DNA from: Lachnospiraceae bacterium
Lineage (GTDB): Bacteria; Bacillota; Clostridia; Lachnospirales; Lachnospiraceae
Assembly: GCA_017525525.1 (NCBI GenBank)
Contig: JAFXSQ010000066.1
Coordinates: forward strand, 40,639 to 104,638
Reading direction: 5' to 3'
DNA: 64,000 bases
Shown here: piece after piece, positions 14,952 to 24,428 of the stretch
Position numbering within the stretch: position 1 is the first letter of the stretch
Layout: every line of letters starts with the position of its first letter
Position numbers and translations under genes: made by a program
Notes under the pieces: model-generated
What the model was told of the DNA's origin: nothing
Databases searched by the model: none
The model's input: the letters and a program-made list of their open reading frames with translations, nothing else

Positions 14952-15034
14952 AGCAGCAAAGGGATGTTGCTATAGGTTAAGTGGGCTATAGAGCGCGAGC
15001 GTCCCACGTACCTATACGCACATCTCCCTGCTGC
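14952..15034. repeat. Long imperfect hairpin between glf and argG
   Basis: GCAGC, GGGATGT, TATAGGT and GTGGG (14952-14985) pair in order with CCCAC, ACCTATA, ACATC-CCC and GCTGC (15002-15034), leaving small bulges and a GC-rich loop. The stem is about 30 bp. There is no T-tract, so it is not a classical terminator. It may be another palindromic element, or protect both convergent 3' ends. Confidence 0.65.
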
Positions 15035-15059
15035 GTAACTATATATAACTATTCAGTTA

Positions 15060-16274
15060 TTACCTTCCGTTCTCCTTGTCGAGCATAGCTCTTACCTGCA
15101 TCGAAAGTCCGAAGAGATGTATGAAGCCTTCAGCGTCCTTGTGGTCGTACAGGTCTCCGGTTGTGAAGCTTGCAAGCTTCTCGGAGTAGAGTGAATACGG
15201 TGAAGTGGTTCCTGCCTTGATGATGTTGCCCTTATAGAGCTTGAACTTAACCTCGCCGCTTACGCGCTCCTCTATGCTGTCAACGAAAGCGCATATAGCC
15301 TCGCGGAGCGGGCAGAACCACTTGCCTTCATAGATCATGTCTGCAAGCTTGTCTGCAACGAGCTTCTTGTAAGCTAAGGTGTCGCGGTCAAGGATGAGCT
15401 CCTCAAGCTGCTTGTGAGCCTCCATAAGGATTGTTCCGCCGGGGGTCTCGTATACTCCTCTTGACTTCATGCCGACTACGCGGTTTTCTACTATGTCAAC
15501 GATACCTATTCCGTGCTTTCCGCCAAGCTTGTTGAGCTCGCGGATAACATCAGCAACCTTCATCTCCTTGCCGTTAACAGCTACGGGAATACCCTTTTCG
15601 AACTTCAATGTAACATATTCAGCCTCATCCGGTGCCTTCTCGGGGTAGGTACCGAGTACAAGAAGGTGATCCCAATTGGGCTCCTGTGAAGGATCCTCGA
15701 GCTCAAGTCCCTCATGGCTGATGTGCCAGAGATTTCTGTCACGGCTGTATGAAGAAGATGCATCAAAGGGAAGATCGATGCCATGAGCCTTGCAGTATTC
15801 AATCTCGTCCTCACGAGACTGCATGGTCCACTCAGGCTGACGCCAAGTAGCGATAACCTTTAAGTCGGGCGCGAGAGCCTTGATATTAATCTCGAAACGA
15901 ACCTGATCGTTGCCCTTGCCGGTAGCACCATGGCAGATGGTCGTTGCATTTTCCTTTCTTGCAATCTCCACAAGCTTCTTTGCGATAAGAGGTCTTGCGT
16001 AGGATGTACCGAGTAAGTATGCATTCTCGTATACCGAGCCTGCCTTAACGCCGGGCATGATGAAGTCCTCGGCAAATTCGTCTACAACATCTAAGATGTA
16101 AAGCTTCTCGGCTCCTGAGTACTTTGCTCTTTCCTCGAGACCGTCAAGCTCGCTTTCCTGGCCTACATCGATACATACGCATATAACGTCGAAGTCGTAG
16201 GTTTCCTTGAGCCAGGGGATTATGGCTGTGGTGTCTAAGCCGCCTGAATAGGCGAGAATAACTCTTTCTTTCAT
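15060..16274 (-). CDS. argG: Argininosuccinate synthase
   Basis: 404 residues. The start at 16274 (MKERVILAYSGGLDTT) is supported by GGAGG just upstream; an upstream in-frame start would include the promoter. The enzyme joins citrulline and aspartate with ATP in arginine synthesis. Diagnostic motifs: the PP-loop AYSGGLDT near residue 8, GATGKGNDQVRFE, SREDEIEYC, and ENRVVGMKSRGVYETPGG. The gene stands alone on the minus strand; argH and the rest of the pathway are not nearby. Full length and intact. Confidence 0.97.
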   Translation of the reverse strand: MKERVILAYSGGLDTTAIIPWLKETYDFDVICVCIDVGQESELDGLEERAKYSGAEKLYILDVVDEFAEDFIMPGVKAGSVYENAYLLGTSYARPLIAKKLVEIARKENATTICHGATGKGNDQVRFEINIKALAPDLKVIATWRQPEWTMQSREDEIEYCKAHGIDLPFDASSSYSRDRNLWHISHEGLELEDPSQEPNWDHLLVLGTYPEKAPDEAEYVTLKFEKGIPVAVNGKEMKVADVIRELNKLGGKHGIGIVDIVENRVVGMKSRGVYETPGGTILMEAHKQLEELILDRDTLAYKKLVADKLADMIYEGKWFCPLREAICAFVDSIEERVSGEVKFKLYKGNIIKAGTTSPYSLYSEKLASFTTGDLYDHKDAEGFIHLFGLSMQVRAMLDKENGR

Positions 16275-16289
16275 GTGTGTTTCCTCCAA

Positions 16290-16335
16290 ATAATCATGAT
16301 TATGAAAGTATACAGCCAACCGCATTATAATTCAA
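16290..16335 (-). promoter_or_regulatory. argG promoter with adjacent palindrome
   Basis: On the minus strand: TTGAAT (plus 16330-16335), 17 bp, TATACT (plus 16307-16312). A perfect 14 bp palindrome ATAATCATGATTAT (16290-16303) lies just downstream of the -10 box and could be an operator. It does not closely match the ArgR box consensus. Confidence 0.6.
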
Positions 16336-16357
16336 GAAAAACTTGCGAAAATAACCC

Positions 16358-16386
16358 TTGTTTTTTGTTGCAAAAAAGTTTATAAT
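16358..16386 (+). promoter_or_regulatory. Promoter of the DivIVA-like gene
   Basis: TTGTTT at 16358-16363, 17 bp spacer, TATAAT at 16381-16386. It diverges from the argG promoter. TTGGAGG precedes the ATG at 16422. Confidence 0.75.
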
Positions 16387-16421
16387 AACCACTTAGTAAA
16401 AACTTTTTTGGAGGAATTGAG

Positions 16422-16952
16422 ATGTTACAGCCAAGTGATATAAGGACCCGCGTATTCAAGAAAGGTTTATTCGGTTATAAGCCGACAGATGTAGATGCAT
16501 TCAAGGACGAAGTTCAGCGTGCTTATGAGGAGACCTTCAACGAGAATAATGACATGAAGGAGAAGCTCTCCAAGCTCAACACTGCAGTTGAGGAGAACAG
16601 ACTTAAGCTGTTTGACTTAGAGAAGAAGCTCAAGGCAGCAGAGGAAGAGCTTGCCGAGAAGAAGGAAGAACTTAAGGCGGCAAAGGCGGCAAAGAATGGC
16701 ACGGCTGCACCTAAGTTTAAGCCACAGCCGAAGGCCGAAGCACCGAAGGCTGAGGAGGCACCGAAGGCGACAGGTTCATCCAAGTTCTTTAACAAGAAGG
16801 CTGAAGAGCCGGCAAAACCGACGGCTGCTGCATCATCAGATGACGATGATGAGGAGATCTTTACAGGAGAGATAGAGGAGAGAGCTAAGCCTGAACGCAT
16901 GATGATCGGAGACGGCGAAGAGGACGGAGACGACGATTTCGAGTTCATGTAG
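16422..16952 (+). CDS. DivIVA domain-containing protein
   Basis: 176 residues. The N-terminal 60 match the membrane-curvature-binding DivIVA/GpsB domain (IRTRVFKKGLFGYKPTDVDAFKDEV), followed by a coiled coil (about 45-95) rich in Lys/Glu and a Pro/Ala/Lys-rich tail that ends with an acidic stretch (DDDDEE, EEDGDDDFEFM). DivIVA-family proteins mark poles and septa and recruit partners. The short coiled coil and disordered tail differ from classical DivIVA, so it may be GpsB-like or lineage-specific. It is monocistronic, with its own promoter and terminator. Confidence 0.82.
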   Translation: MLQPSDIRTRVFKKGLFGYKPTDVDAFKDEVQRAYEETFNENNDMKEKLSKLNTAVEENRLKLFDLEKKLKAAEEELAEKKEELKAAKAAKNGTAAPKFKPQPKAEAPKAEEAPKATGSSKFFNKKAEEPAKPTAAASSDDDDEEIFTGEIEERAKPERMMIGDGEEDGDDDFEFM

Positions 16953-16974
16953 AAATTAGCTGCGTATTAATTAC

Positions 16975-17010
16975 AAAGGCTGCTATGCGTAGTATGGCAG
17001 CCTTTTGTTT
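16975..17010 (+). terminator. Terminator of the DivIVA-like gene
   Basis: AAAGGCTGC (16975-16983) pairs with GCAGCCTTT (16997-17005), followed by TTGTTT. Confidence 0.88.
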
Positions 17011-17020
17011 ATGGGAAGAT

Positions 17021-17121
17021 TGTCACTGCGTGACACGCGTGCGGCGTGGCGATAAGTGAGACAGGAAATCTTTGATTTACATTGTCGAGCTTATACAGAG
17101 CAGCAGGCTTCGACTGCGTCT
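17021..17121. repeat. Hairpin repeat related to 13318-13440
   Basis: GTCAC-TGC-GTGAC followed by ACGCGTGCG keeps the inner stem and right arm of hairpin A, but its left outer arm is lost. From 17046 on, hairpin B is nearly identical to 13365-13425, including CAGAG and the CGACTGCGT box. It ends about 30 bp before ruvA. Confidence 0.8.
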
Positions 17122-17151
17122 CACCGGATCGATTATAGGATAGAATAAACT

Positions 17152-17754
17152 ATGCTGGAGTATATTAAAGGTACAATAGAAAGAATAGGCCCTAATGACT
17201 TTGCGATTGAAACCGGCGGAGTGGGCTTTCATATAGAGGCCGGGACAAGGGTGACCGACAAGCTGAAGCTGCATGAGACAAGGACCGTCTACACGCATAT
17301 GAATGTGCGCGAGGACGACATAAGCCTTTTTGGATTTTTGTCCCGGGATGATGTGCAGGTATTCCGCATGCTTATCGGCGTAAGCGGGATAGGCCCGAAG
17401 GTTGCGCTTTCCATCCTGTCGGAGCTTTCGACGGATGATTTGAGGATGGCGGTGCTGTCCGAGGATGCAAAGGCGATAGCCAAGGCCAACGGTGTCGGAG
17501 CAAAGATGGCGCAGAGAGTTATAATGGAGCTTAAGGATAAGTTTAAGCTTGACGATGTGCTCGGGACATCTGATGATGAGGATGAAGGCGGTTTGGGAAA
17601 CGCTTCCGGTGATGTGGTAAGCGACACCGCGCTTGCTTTGACAAGTCTCGGTTACTCGAATATGGAGGCTTTAAAGGCCATAAAGAAGGTTAAGGGAAGC
17701 GAAACAATGACACCTGAGCAGCTGCTCAAGGAATCGTTGAAGCACTTGATATAA
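17152..17754 (+). CDS. ruvA: Holliday junction branch migration complex subunit RuvA
   Basis: 200 residues, the normal length. RuvA tetramers bind the four-way junction and load the RuvB motor. The N-terminal OB-fold ([29 protein letters not shown]), the double helix-hairpin-helix region ([17 protein letters not shown] and [19 protein letters not shown]) and the C-terminal RuvB-binding domain (ALTSLGY) are all present. Four bases separate it from ruvB. No ruvC is in the window. A weak AGGATAG precedes the start. Confidence 0.97.
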   Translation: MLEYIKGTIERIGPNDFAIETGGVGFHIEAGTRVTDKLKLHETRTVYTHMNVREDDISLFGFLSRDDVQVFRMLIGVSGIGPKVALSILSELSTDDLRMAVLSEDAKAIAKANGVGAKMAQRVIMELKDKFKLDDVLGTSDDEDEGGLGNASGDVVSDTALALTSLGYSNMEALKAIKKVKGSETMTPEQLLKESLKHLI

Positions 17755-17758
17755 AAAC

Positions 17759-18763
17759 ATGGAAAAACGGATAATCAGTACAGAGCTTACAACTGAAGAT
17801 GATATACTTGAGCCGGGCCTGCGACCTACATTGCTCTCCGAGTACATAGGGCAGGAGAAGGTAAAACAGAACCTGAAGGTTTTTATCGAGGCGGCTAAGA
17901 AAAGAAAGGAACCCTTAGATCACGTGCTTTTGTACGGACCTCCGGGGCTTGGCAAGACAACCCTTGCGGGAATAGTGGCCGAGGAGATGGGAGTATCGTT
18001 AAAGATTACCTCGGGCCCTGCTATAGACAAGCCGGGAGAGCTTGCTGCGATATTAAACAATCTTTCGGAAAATGATGTGTTGTTCATAGATGAGATTCAC
18101 CGCCTGAACAAGCAGGTAGAGGAGGTTCTCTACCCGGCAATGGAGGATTTTGCGATAGATATCGTGATAGGCAAGGGCGCCGGCGCAAGATCCATAAGGC
18201 TTGACCTTCCGAAGTTTACACTTGTCGGCGCGACTACCAGGGCAGGCATGCTGACGGCGCCGTTAAGAGACCGCTTCGGTGTAGTGAACAGGCTTGACTT
18301 CTACAATGTGGTTGAACTTATGCAGATTATCATGCGCTCGGCAAAGGTGCTCGGCGTCAATATAGATGACGAAGGCGCTTTGGAGATAGCGAAGAGATCG
18401 CGCGGCACGCCGAGACTTGCAAACAGGCTTTTAAAGCGCGTAAGGGATTTTGCCGAGGTTGAGTACGGCGGTAATATAGATTACGAGGTGGCTAAAACAG
18501 CTCTCGATCGCTTGGATGTGGATTCGGCCGGACTCGACAACACCGACAGGCATATCCTGATGACGATGATTGATAAATTCGGAGGCGGTCCCGTGGGCTT
18601 GGATACGCTTGCGGCGGCAATCAGCGAGGATGCCGGAACCATAGAGGATGTGTACGAACCATTTCTTATAAAAAACGGCTTTATAAATCGCACGCCTCGT
18701 GGTAGAATGGTAACCGACAGTTGTTACAGGCATTTTAATATACCTGTTCCGGATGGGGAATAA
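17759..18763 (+). CDS. ruvB: Holliday junction branch migration ATPase RuvB
   Basis: 334 residues. An AAA+ ring motor that drives branch migration together with RuvA. Walker [10 protein letters not shown] at 60-68, Walker [11 protein letters not shown], the sensor region [19 protein letters not shown] and the C-terminal winged helix ([12 protein letters not shown]) are intact. It follows ruvA by 4 bp and is therefore co-transcribed with it. The downstream zapA start is 42 bp away, probably in the same transcript. Confidence 0.98.
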   Translation: MEKRIISTELTTEDDILEPGLRPTLLSEYIGQEKVKQNLKVFIEAAKKRKEPLDHVLLYGPPGLGKTTLAGIVAEEMGVSLKITSGPAIDKPGELAAILNNLSENDVLFIDEIHRLNKQVEEVLYPAMEDFAIDIVIGKGAGARSIRLDLPKFTLVGATTRAGMLTAPLRDRFGVVNRLDFYNVVELMQIIMRSAKVLGVNIDDEGALEIAKRSRGTPRLANRLLKRVRDFAEVEYGGNIDYEVAKTALDRLDVDSAGLDNTDRHILMTMIDKFGGGPVGLDTLAAAISEDAGTIEDVYEPFLIKNGFINRTPRGRMVTDSCYRHFNIPVPDGE

Positions 18764-18805
18764 AGATTTATCTATAAAAGAATTGTTTTGGAGGGAGTAG
18801 ACAAA

Positions 18806-19213
18806 ATGGCTAATAAAGTAGACATACCTGTAGTGATCAACGGAAAGGTGTACACCTTAAGCGGTTATGAAGGGGAGGAGTATCTGCAGAACGTAGCGAC
18901 TTACATCAACAACAAGATAGCTGAGTGTAAGGCCTCCGATCAATACAGGAGAATGAACGCCGAGTACCAGGGAGTTCTTCTCGCATTGAATATTGCTGAC
19001 GATTATTTCAAGGCTAAGTCCAAGGCTGACAGTATGGTCAGTGAGGACTCCAATAAGGAGCAGCAGCTTTACGACTTGAGACATGATGTTATTGAAGCGC
19101 AGATCAAGCAGGAGTCTGCGGCGCGTATGATTGAAGAGTATAAAGAGGAGATAAATGCTCTTCAGCGCAAGATAATTCAGCTTGAGGCAGAGAAGGGACG
19201 CAATGGCAAGTAA
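18806..19213 (+). CDS. zapA: Cell division protein ZapA
   Basis: 135 residues from the ATG at 18806, with GGAGGGAG upstream. ZapA cross-links FtsZ filaments at midcell. The N-terminal domain (VVINGKVYTLSGYEGEEYLQNVATYINNKI) and the long C-terminal coiled coil are typical. Its 3' end overlaps the U32 gene by 11 bp, an arrangement common in Clostridia, where zapA sits between ruvB or rnhB-type genes and a U32 gene. Confidence 0.9.
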   Translation: MANKVDIPVVINGKVYTLSGYEGEEYLQNVATYINNKIAECKASDQYRRMNAEYQGVLLALNIADDYFKAKSKADSMVSEDSNKEQQLYDLRHDVIEAQIKQESAARMIEEYKEEINALQRKIIQLEAEKGRNGK

Positions 19214-21512
19214 TGCATTTAATCCGCAGGGCGTGGAGATTCTCGCACCCTGCGGTTCTTTTGATATAATGAAATCAGCCATTTCAGCCGGCGCCGATGC
19301 ATGCTACATAGGAGGCAAGCAGTTTGGCGCGAGGGCTTACGCCGCGAATTTCGGGGATGATGTAATCTATAATGCCTTGGATTATGCCCATCTCCACGGC
19401 GTGAAGGTCTACCTTACAGTCAATACACTGCTTAAGGAGAAGGAGATTTCTACGCTTTTTAATTACCTTTGTCCTTTGTACGAGGCAGGGCTTGATGCTG
19501 TTATCGTTCAGGACTTAGGTGTATTTTCTTATATTCGGAATTATATCCCGGATCTTCCGATACATTTGAGTACACAGATGAATATAACCTCGTACCATGC
19601 CGCGAAGATGATGAAGGCTTATGGCGCAAAGAGGGTTGTTCCCGCAAGGGAGATGAGCTTTACCGAGATTAAGGCCGTAAAGGACAAGTCGGGACTTGAG
19701 GTGGAGGTTTTCTGCCACGGGGCTATGTGCGTGTGCTACAGCGGAAGATGCCTTATGAGCTCGCTTGCTGGCGGAAGAAGCGGAAACCGCGGGCGCTGTG
19801 CCCAAACCTGCCGCAAGTGTTATGACGGAGAGTACAAGCTTTCGATGAAGGACCTCTGTACTCTGGAGATACTTCCGGAGATACTTGCCACAGGCGTGGA
19901 TTCGCTTAAGATTGAGGGGCGCATGAAGAACGCTTACTATGTGGCTTCGGCTGTGGAGGCATACAAGAACACGGTTGAGGACATAATGAACGATCGCTTT
20001 GACCTGAATGTGGCAAATGAGAGAAAGCTCAGACTTGCCGAGATTTTCAGCAGGGGCGGCTTTACTACGGGGTATTTCTTCGGAGTGGGAGACCGGTACG
20101 ATACATACCACGAGATGCCGGGACATACGGGAGTTGAGATAGGAACCGTGGATTCGGCAAAGGCGGGCGCGGTTGACTTTCAGCTGAGATATGATTTGCA
20201 TCACGGCGATGTGCTTGTATTCAGGACGAGGGATGGCTCGGAGGTGGAGATAACCTCGGGCAAGGATGCATTTGCGGGTGAGACTGTTTCGCTTCCGGCG
20301 CCTAAGACAAAGTACATAAACCAGGGTGCCAAGGCCTTCAGGGTTAAGAACGAGCCTTTTAACGACGACCTATACAAGAGGCATATCAACAGCTTTTCAA
20401 GTAAGATACACATTACAGGAGAGCTGGTTGCAAAGAAGGGCGAGAAGCTTATGCTGACCCTCTTCCAGGAGGTAAGAGGCAATGTGATAAGCGGCATGGC
20501 AACTACGAACGAGAGACTTGACACGGCCAATTCTCCCGATCCGAATATGGAGGCGAGTGTTTTGGAAAAGCTAACCGCCACAGGAGAAACGGAGTATGTG
20601 ATAGACAAGATAGATACCAAGATAGAGAGCGGAGTGTTCATTCCCTTCAGGCTCGTGAAGGATATAAGACGAAAGGCCTTAGATGCTTTGGAGGAGAATG
20701 TAAAGGAGTCCTTCAGGCAGTTTAAGCCCGCGACCCCTTTCGGCGAGAAGCCTTACACACCGGTATTTACTCCTGCGCAGACAGTGCTTAATTATGTGTC
20801 TGTTGAGAATATGGAGCAGCTTTACGCCTGCATGTCCTCGGGCATAATGAACGGCGTTATGATGAATTATGCGGTGTATAAAAAGGCTGCCGTTGAGGGA
20901 ACGACGGTAAGACTCAAGCTTAAAGGGGTTAAGATATACATACTTCTTGAGGACATAATCAGGGCGGGCATCAACGACAAGCTTGATCTGGTAAATGAGG
21001 GAGTGACCGGCATCTACATCAAGTGTATCGATGAGGTGGCGCAGGCCAAGGAGCTGGCCGGAAGAGAGCGCTTTGAAGCCATAGTTTCGAGCTCGGTATA
21101 CGCAATGAACACCTATGCGGCCGACTTCATCAGAAATAATCTTAAGGAGTTTAAGAGTGTCTTTCTCGAGGAGCCGCGTGAGCTCAACGAGGCTGAGTTA
21201 AATGAACTCGCGGGAGCATACGAGGTGGTTCCTGTGTACGGTTATGAGCAGGTTATGGTCACAAGGCAGAGCATTGATTCCGAGAAAATCACGGATGACA
21301 ACAAGAATTCATACTATGTCATCCAGGGAAAGCTTTACGACAGGATACTTAACGGCACGCCGTACTATGCGCCGGACAGAGTGAAAATGCAGGAACCCGG
21401 CATAGCCTTGTGGCGTTTTACCATAGAAAGCCCGGATGAGATAGTAAAGCTTCTTAACGGGTATATACCCAAGAACAAAACCTACGGACACTTAAAGAGG
21501 GGAATAACTTGA
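19203..21512 (+). CDS. U32 family peptidase, RlhA-like tRNA/rRNA hydroxylation type
   Basis: 769 residues from the ATG at 19203 inside the end of zapA. The N-terminal domain carries the U32 signature (EVFCHGAMCVCYSGRC ... GNRGRCAQTCRKCY) and the TIM-barrel start ILAPCGSFDIMKSAISAGAD. A large C-terminal domain (DUF3656-like) makes it the long form, like E. coli RlhA. U32 proteins were named collagenase-like, but characterised ones take part in RNA hydroxylation with prephenate; which RNA applies here is unknown. The conserved cysteines could hold an Fe-S cluster. The stop overlaps the TTG start of the next gene (TTGA). Confidence 0.88.
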   Translation: MASNAFNPQGVEILAPCGSFDIMKSAISAGADACYIGGKQFGARAYAANFGDDVIYNALDYAHLHGVKVYLTVNTLLKEKEISTLFNYLCPLYEAGLDAVIVQDLGVFSYIRNYIPDLPIHLSTQMNITSYHAAKMMKAYGAKRVVPAREMSFTEIKAVKDKSGLEVEVFCHGAMCVCYSGRCLMSSLAGGRSGNRGRCAQTCRKCYDGEYKLSMKDLCTLEILPEILATGVDSLKIEGRMKNAYYVASAVEAYKNTVEDIMNDRFDLNVANERKLRLAEIFSRGGFTTGYFFGVGDRYDTYHEMPGHTGVEIGTVDSAKAGAVDFQLRYDLHHGDVLVFRTRDGSEVEITSGKDAFAGETVSLPAPKTKYINQGAKAFRVKNEPFNDDLYKRHINSFSSKIHITGELVAKKGEKLMLTLFQEVRGNVISGMATTNERLDTANSPDPNMEASVLEKLTATGETEYVIDKIDTKIESGVFIPFRLVKDIRRKALDALEENVKESFRQFKPATPFGEKPYTPVFTPAQTVLNYVSVENMEQLYACMSSGIMNGVMMNYAVYKKAAVEGTTVRLKLKGVKIYILLEDIIRAGINDKLDLVNEGVTGIYIKCIDEVAQAKELAGRERFEAIVSSSVYAMNTYAADFIRNNLKEFKSVFLEEPRELNEAELNELAGAYEVVPVYGYEQVMVTRQSIDSEKITDDNKNSYYVIQGKLYDRILNGTPYYAPDRVKMQEPGIALWRFTIESPDEIVKLLNGYIPKNKTYGHLKRGIT

Positions 21513-22909
21513 TCAATCTGATATGCGAATTGTCACAATATTTCATAATGCTTTTTATGATTCTATACACGGTTAAGTGCTTTTCGGCGCTCAGCGTGAC
21601 GGATGAGAAGAAGAGGAAGAAGAAAACGAACAAGCAGATAGGTTATGTGTTCGTGATACATTTCTTCTGTTATCTTGTGCTTTATTTAAGAACGGAGGAT
21701 GTGAATATCCTTGTCTTTTACTTAGCGCAGATATTAGTGGCGGTGCTCTATATGCTCATATTTCACGGCATATATAAGGAGTCTTCGGCACTTCTGTCCA
21801 ACAACACGGCCTTCCTGCTGCTGGTGGGCTACACCATGCTGACAAGGCTGGATTTCTCCCTTGCGGTAAAGCAGTTTGTCTTAGCGACCATAGGTCTGGT
21901 TTTAACCTCCTTCTTCCCATATATCATGACGAAGACGAAGAATTTAAGAGACCATGCGGTACTCTTCGGAGTGCTCGGAATAGTTGCGCTTTTATCGGTC
22001 TTCGTTCCGGGACTCGGACAGGAGATATACGGCTCGAGAAACTGGATCCATTTGGGGCCTCTTTCGCTGCAGCCCATGGAGTTCGTGAAGATACTCTTCG
22101 TGCTATTTGTGGCGGGCACGCTTGCTAAGGCCAACACGTTGAAGGATCTTATGATAAATGCAATCATCTCTGCCATATTTATGGGCGTCCTCGTGCTTGA
22201 GAAGGACCTTGGCGCGGCGGTTATATTCTACCTGACATACGTGTGCATGGTCTACCTTGCGACCTCGAGGCCGATATTCTTAATAGGCGGCATAGCTCTC
22301 GGCGTCGGCGCGGTTTTATGCGGGTACATGCTGTTCAAGGACAGCCTGTTCTCACATGTTATGGTCAGGGTTGCGGCATGGCAGGATCCCTTCGCCAACA
22401 TAGACGGAAGCGGCTACCAGGTTGCGCAGTCACTCTTTGCCATAGGCACCGGCGGGTATCTGGGCACAGGCCTTATGAGGGGGCTTCCGGAGGTAATACC
22501 GGTTGCGGAAAGCGATTTTATCTTCTCGGCAATATGCGAGGAGCTCGGCGTAATCTTCGGGCTCACGCTGATACTCGTGATAGTCAGCATATTCATATCC
22601 TTTGTAAATGTATCGATGAAGTGCAGGGATCCCTTCTACAAATATGTGTCCTTCGGCTTCTCGGTGATATACATTGTTCAGTCGTTGTTAAACTTGGGCG
22701 GCGTGACAAAATTCATCCCGTCGACCGGCGTGACGCTGCCTCTTATAAGCTACGGCGTCAGCTCGGTTTTGAGCACACTTGTGATATTTGCGGTTATCCA
22801 GGGAATATATGTGGTAACCACAAGAGAGGCAATAAAGAATGAAAAAGACAGAGAACGGGCAAGAAACTTCCTCGAGCAGGCCAATGCCGCAATCTCAGCA
22901 GAAGAGTGA
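21509..22909 (+). CDS. FtsW/RodA/SpoVE family peptidoglycan polymerase
   Basis: 466 residues, TTG start with AGAGGGGAA upstream, overlapping the preceding stop by 4 bp. A SEDS glycosyltransferase with about ten or more membrane helices. Family motifs: GSRNWIHLGPLSLQPMEFVKILFVL, EKDLGAAVIFYLTY, and near the C-terminus GGVTKFIPSTGVTLPLISYGVSS. An extra N-terminal hydrophobic region of about 90 residues precedes the core, as in actinobacterial and clostridial FtsW-like proteins paired with a PBP. It overlaps the PBP gene by 71 bp, so the two probably form one SEDS-PBP enzyme. Confidence 0.9.
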   Translation: MINLICELSQYFIMLFMILYTVKCFSALSVTDEKKRKKKTNKQIGYVFVIHFFCYLVLYLRTEDVNILVFYLAQILVAVLYMLIFHGIYKESSALLSNNTAFLLLVGYTMLTRLDFSLAVKQFVLATIGLVLTSFFPYIMTKTKNLRDHAVLFGVLGIVALLSVFVPGLGQEIYGSRNWIHLGPLSLQPMEFVKILFVLFVAGTLAKANTLKDLMINAIISAIFMGVLVLEKDLGAAVIFYLTYVCMVYLATSRPIFLIGGIALGVGAVLCGYMLFKDSLFSHVMVRVAAWQDPFANIDGSGYQVAQSLFAIGTGGYLGTGLMRGLPEVIPVAESDFIFSAICEELGVIFGLTLILVIVSIFISFVNVSMKCRDPFYKYVSFGFSVIYIVQSLLNLGGVTKFIPSTGVTLPLISYGVSSVLSTLVIFAVIQGIYVVTTREAIKNEKDRERARNFLEQANAAISAEE

Positions 22910-24407
22910 AGACATTGCGGAGAGGATTCGGAATAAGATTGCTTCGGAAGAAGAATTCTTAAGAAGAGAAGAGGAAAAGGAAGCCAACAATCGAAGAAAG
23001 AACCGGCCGGTGGTCGTAATCACGTATCTTATGGTGGCGGTCTTTATGTGCTTGGTGGTTTACATAATCTACTTCATGCAGATGAAGGCAGAGGTTACCA
23101 TAGCCAACAGCAGAAATGTGAGACAGGATACATTTGCAGACAGGGTTGTGAGGGGAAGCGTGATTACCAGCGACGGTGAGGTCATAGCCGAAACCGTGGT
23201 TGATGAGAATGGCAATGAAAAGAGACACTATCCTTACGGCAACATGTTCGCACATGCGGTGGGCTACGATACCCACGGACGCTCCGGGCTTGAGCTTTCG
23301 GGCAATTTCTATATGCTGAGGTCGCATACGAACATAGTCGAGAAGATTACTAAGGGCTTAAAGGACGAAAAGCAGCGCGGTGACAATATAGTCACGACCT
23401 TGGATAAGCGTCTTCAGGAGACGGCGTACAACGCTCTCGGCTATGCCAACGGAGCGGTGGTTGCTATCGAGCCTTCGACGGGACGCATCCTCTGCATGGT
23501 TTCGAAGCCCGATTTTGACCCCAACGATATAGAAAATGTGTGGGAGTACCTGCACACCGAAGAGGGCGAAAAAAGCTCGGTTTTGCTCAATCGCGCAACG
23601 CAGGGAATGTACGCGCCCGGCTCTACATTTAAGGTGGTTACACTGCTTGCTTACTTAAGGGAGCACCCGAATGACGCATCAAACTACGATTATACCTGCT
23701 ACGGCGAGGATGATTATGCCAATGTCGAGATAAGCTGCGCCGGCGGTTACGCCCACGGCGAGGTATCTTTGGAGAGCTCGCTTGCGTATTCTTGCAATAC
23801 GTCATTTGCGAATATCGGTATGACGTTAGATAAGGCAGGGTATAAGAAGACTGCCGAGGACTTCCTTATCAACAAGGATCTTCCTTACGACGGAGAGTAT
23901 TACAAGTCGCATTTTGACATAGACGCGTCAAGCAAGGATACGGAGATACCGCAGACAGCCATAGGACAGGGCGAGACGAGAATCACTCCGCTTCAGAATG
24001 CGATAATCATGTGCTCGATAGCGAACGGAGGCGAGCTTATGAAGCCCTACCTGATAGACGGGGTGGAGAGCGCAAACGGGACTAAGATTAAGACCATGAA
24101 GCCAAAGAGCGCAGGCTCTCTAATTCAGCCTTCTGAGGCAAAGGAGCTTACGGAATATATGAAGTCAGTCTGTGATTACGGTACCGCGGCATGGTACTTC
24201 TCGGATACCTCTTATGATGTTGCGGGCAAGACCGGAACTGCAGAGTATGACAATGAGGGAAGCTGCAACTCCTGGTTTGCCGGCTTCTCAAACCCCGAGC
24301 ATCCGGACCTTGTGGTCAGCGTGATAGTCGAAGACTCCGACGAGAACGGAATCAATGCCACAGGGGTAGCAAGACAGTTGTTTGATACTTATTATGCGGG
24401 ACAATAA
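22839..24407 (+). CDS. Class B penicillin-binding protein (transpeptidase)
   Basis: 522 residues. A cytoplasmic tail of about 60 residues is followed by one membrane helix (VVITYLMVAVFMCLVVYIIY), a short dimerisation domain and the transpeptidase domain. Active-site motifs are complete: S262 in GSTFK, SCN at 318-320, and KTGTA from 464. It is shorter than PBP2/SpoVD because the pedestal is small, like actinobacterial PbpA. The gene starts inside the 3' end of the SEDS gene, implying a dedicated pair. Whether it serves division or elongation cannot be told from the sequence. Confidence 0.93.
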   Translation: MKKTENGQETSSSRPMPQSQQKSEDIAERIRNKIASEEEFLRREEEKEANNRRKNRPVVVITYLMVAVFMCLVVYIIYFMQMKAEVTIANSRNVRQDTFADRVVRGSVITSDGEVIAETVVDENGNEKRHYPYGNMFAHAVGYDTHGRSGLELSGNFYMLRSHTNIVEKITKGLKDEKQRGDNIVTTLDKRLQETAYNALGYANGAVVAIEPSTGRILCMVSKPDFDPNDIENVWEYLHTEEGEKSSVLLNRATQGMYAPGSTFKVVTLLAYLREHPNDASNYDYTCYGEDDYANVEISCAGGYAHGEVSLESSLAYSCNTSFANIGMTLDKAGYKKTAEDFLINKDLPYDGEYYKSHFDIDASSKDTEIPQTAIGQGETRITPLQNAIIMCSIANGGELMKPYLIDGVESANGTKIKTMKPKSAGSLIQPSEAKELTEYMKSVCDYGTAAWYFSDTSYDVAGKTGTAEYDNEGSCNSWFAGFSNPEHPDLVVSVIVEDSDENGINATGVARQLFDTYYAGQ

Positions 24408-24428
24408 ATGTTTGTAGGAGGGAAGAAA

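Noticed and set aside
19515-20204. 229-codon minus-strand frame opposite the U32 gene
   Set aside because: Antisense to intact U32 motifs, no start signal, His/Ser/Leu-rich composition.
22243-22842. 199-codon frame inside the FtsW/RodA-like gene
   Set aside because: Arg/His/Gly/Cys-rich shadow translation in another frame; the SEDS protein motifs are continuous in the annotated frame.
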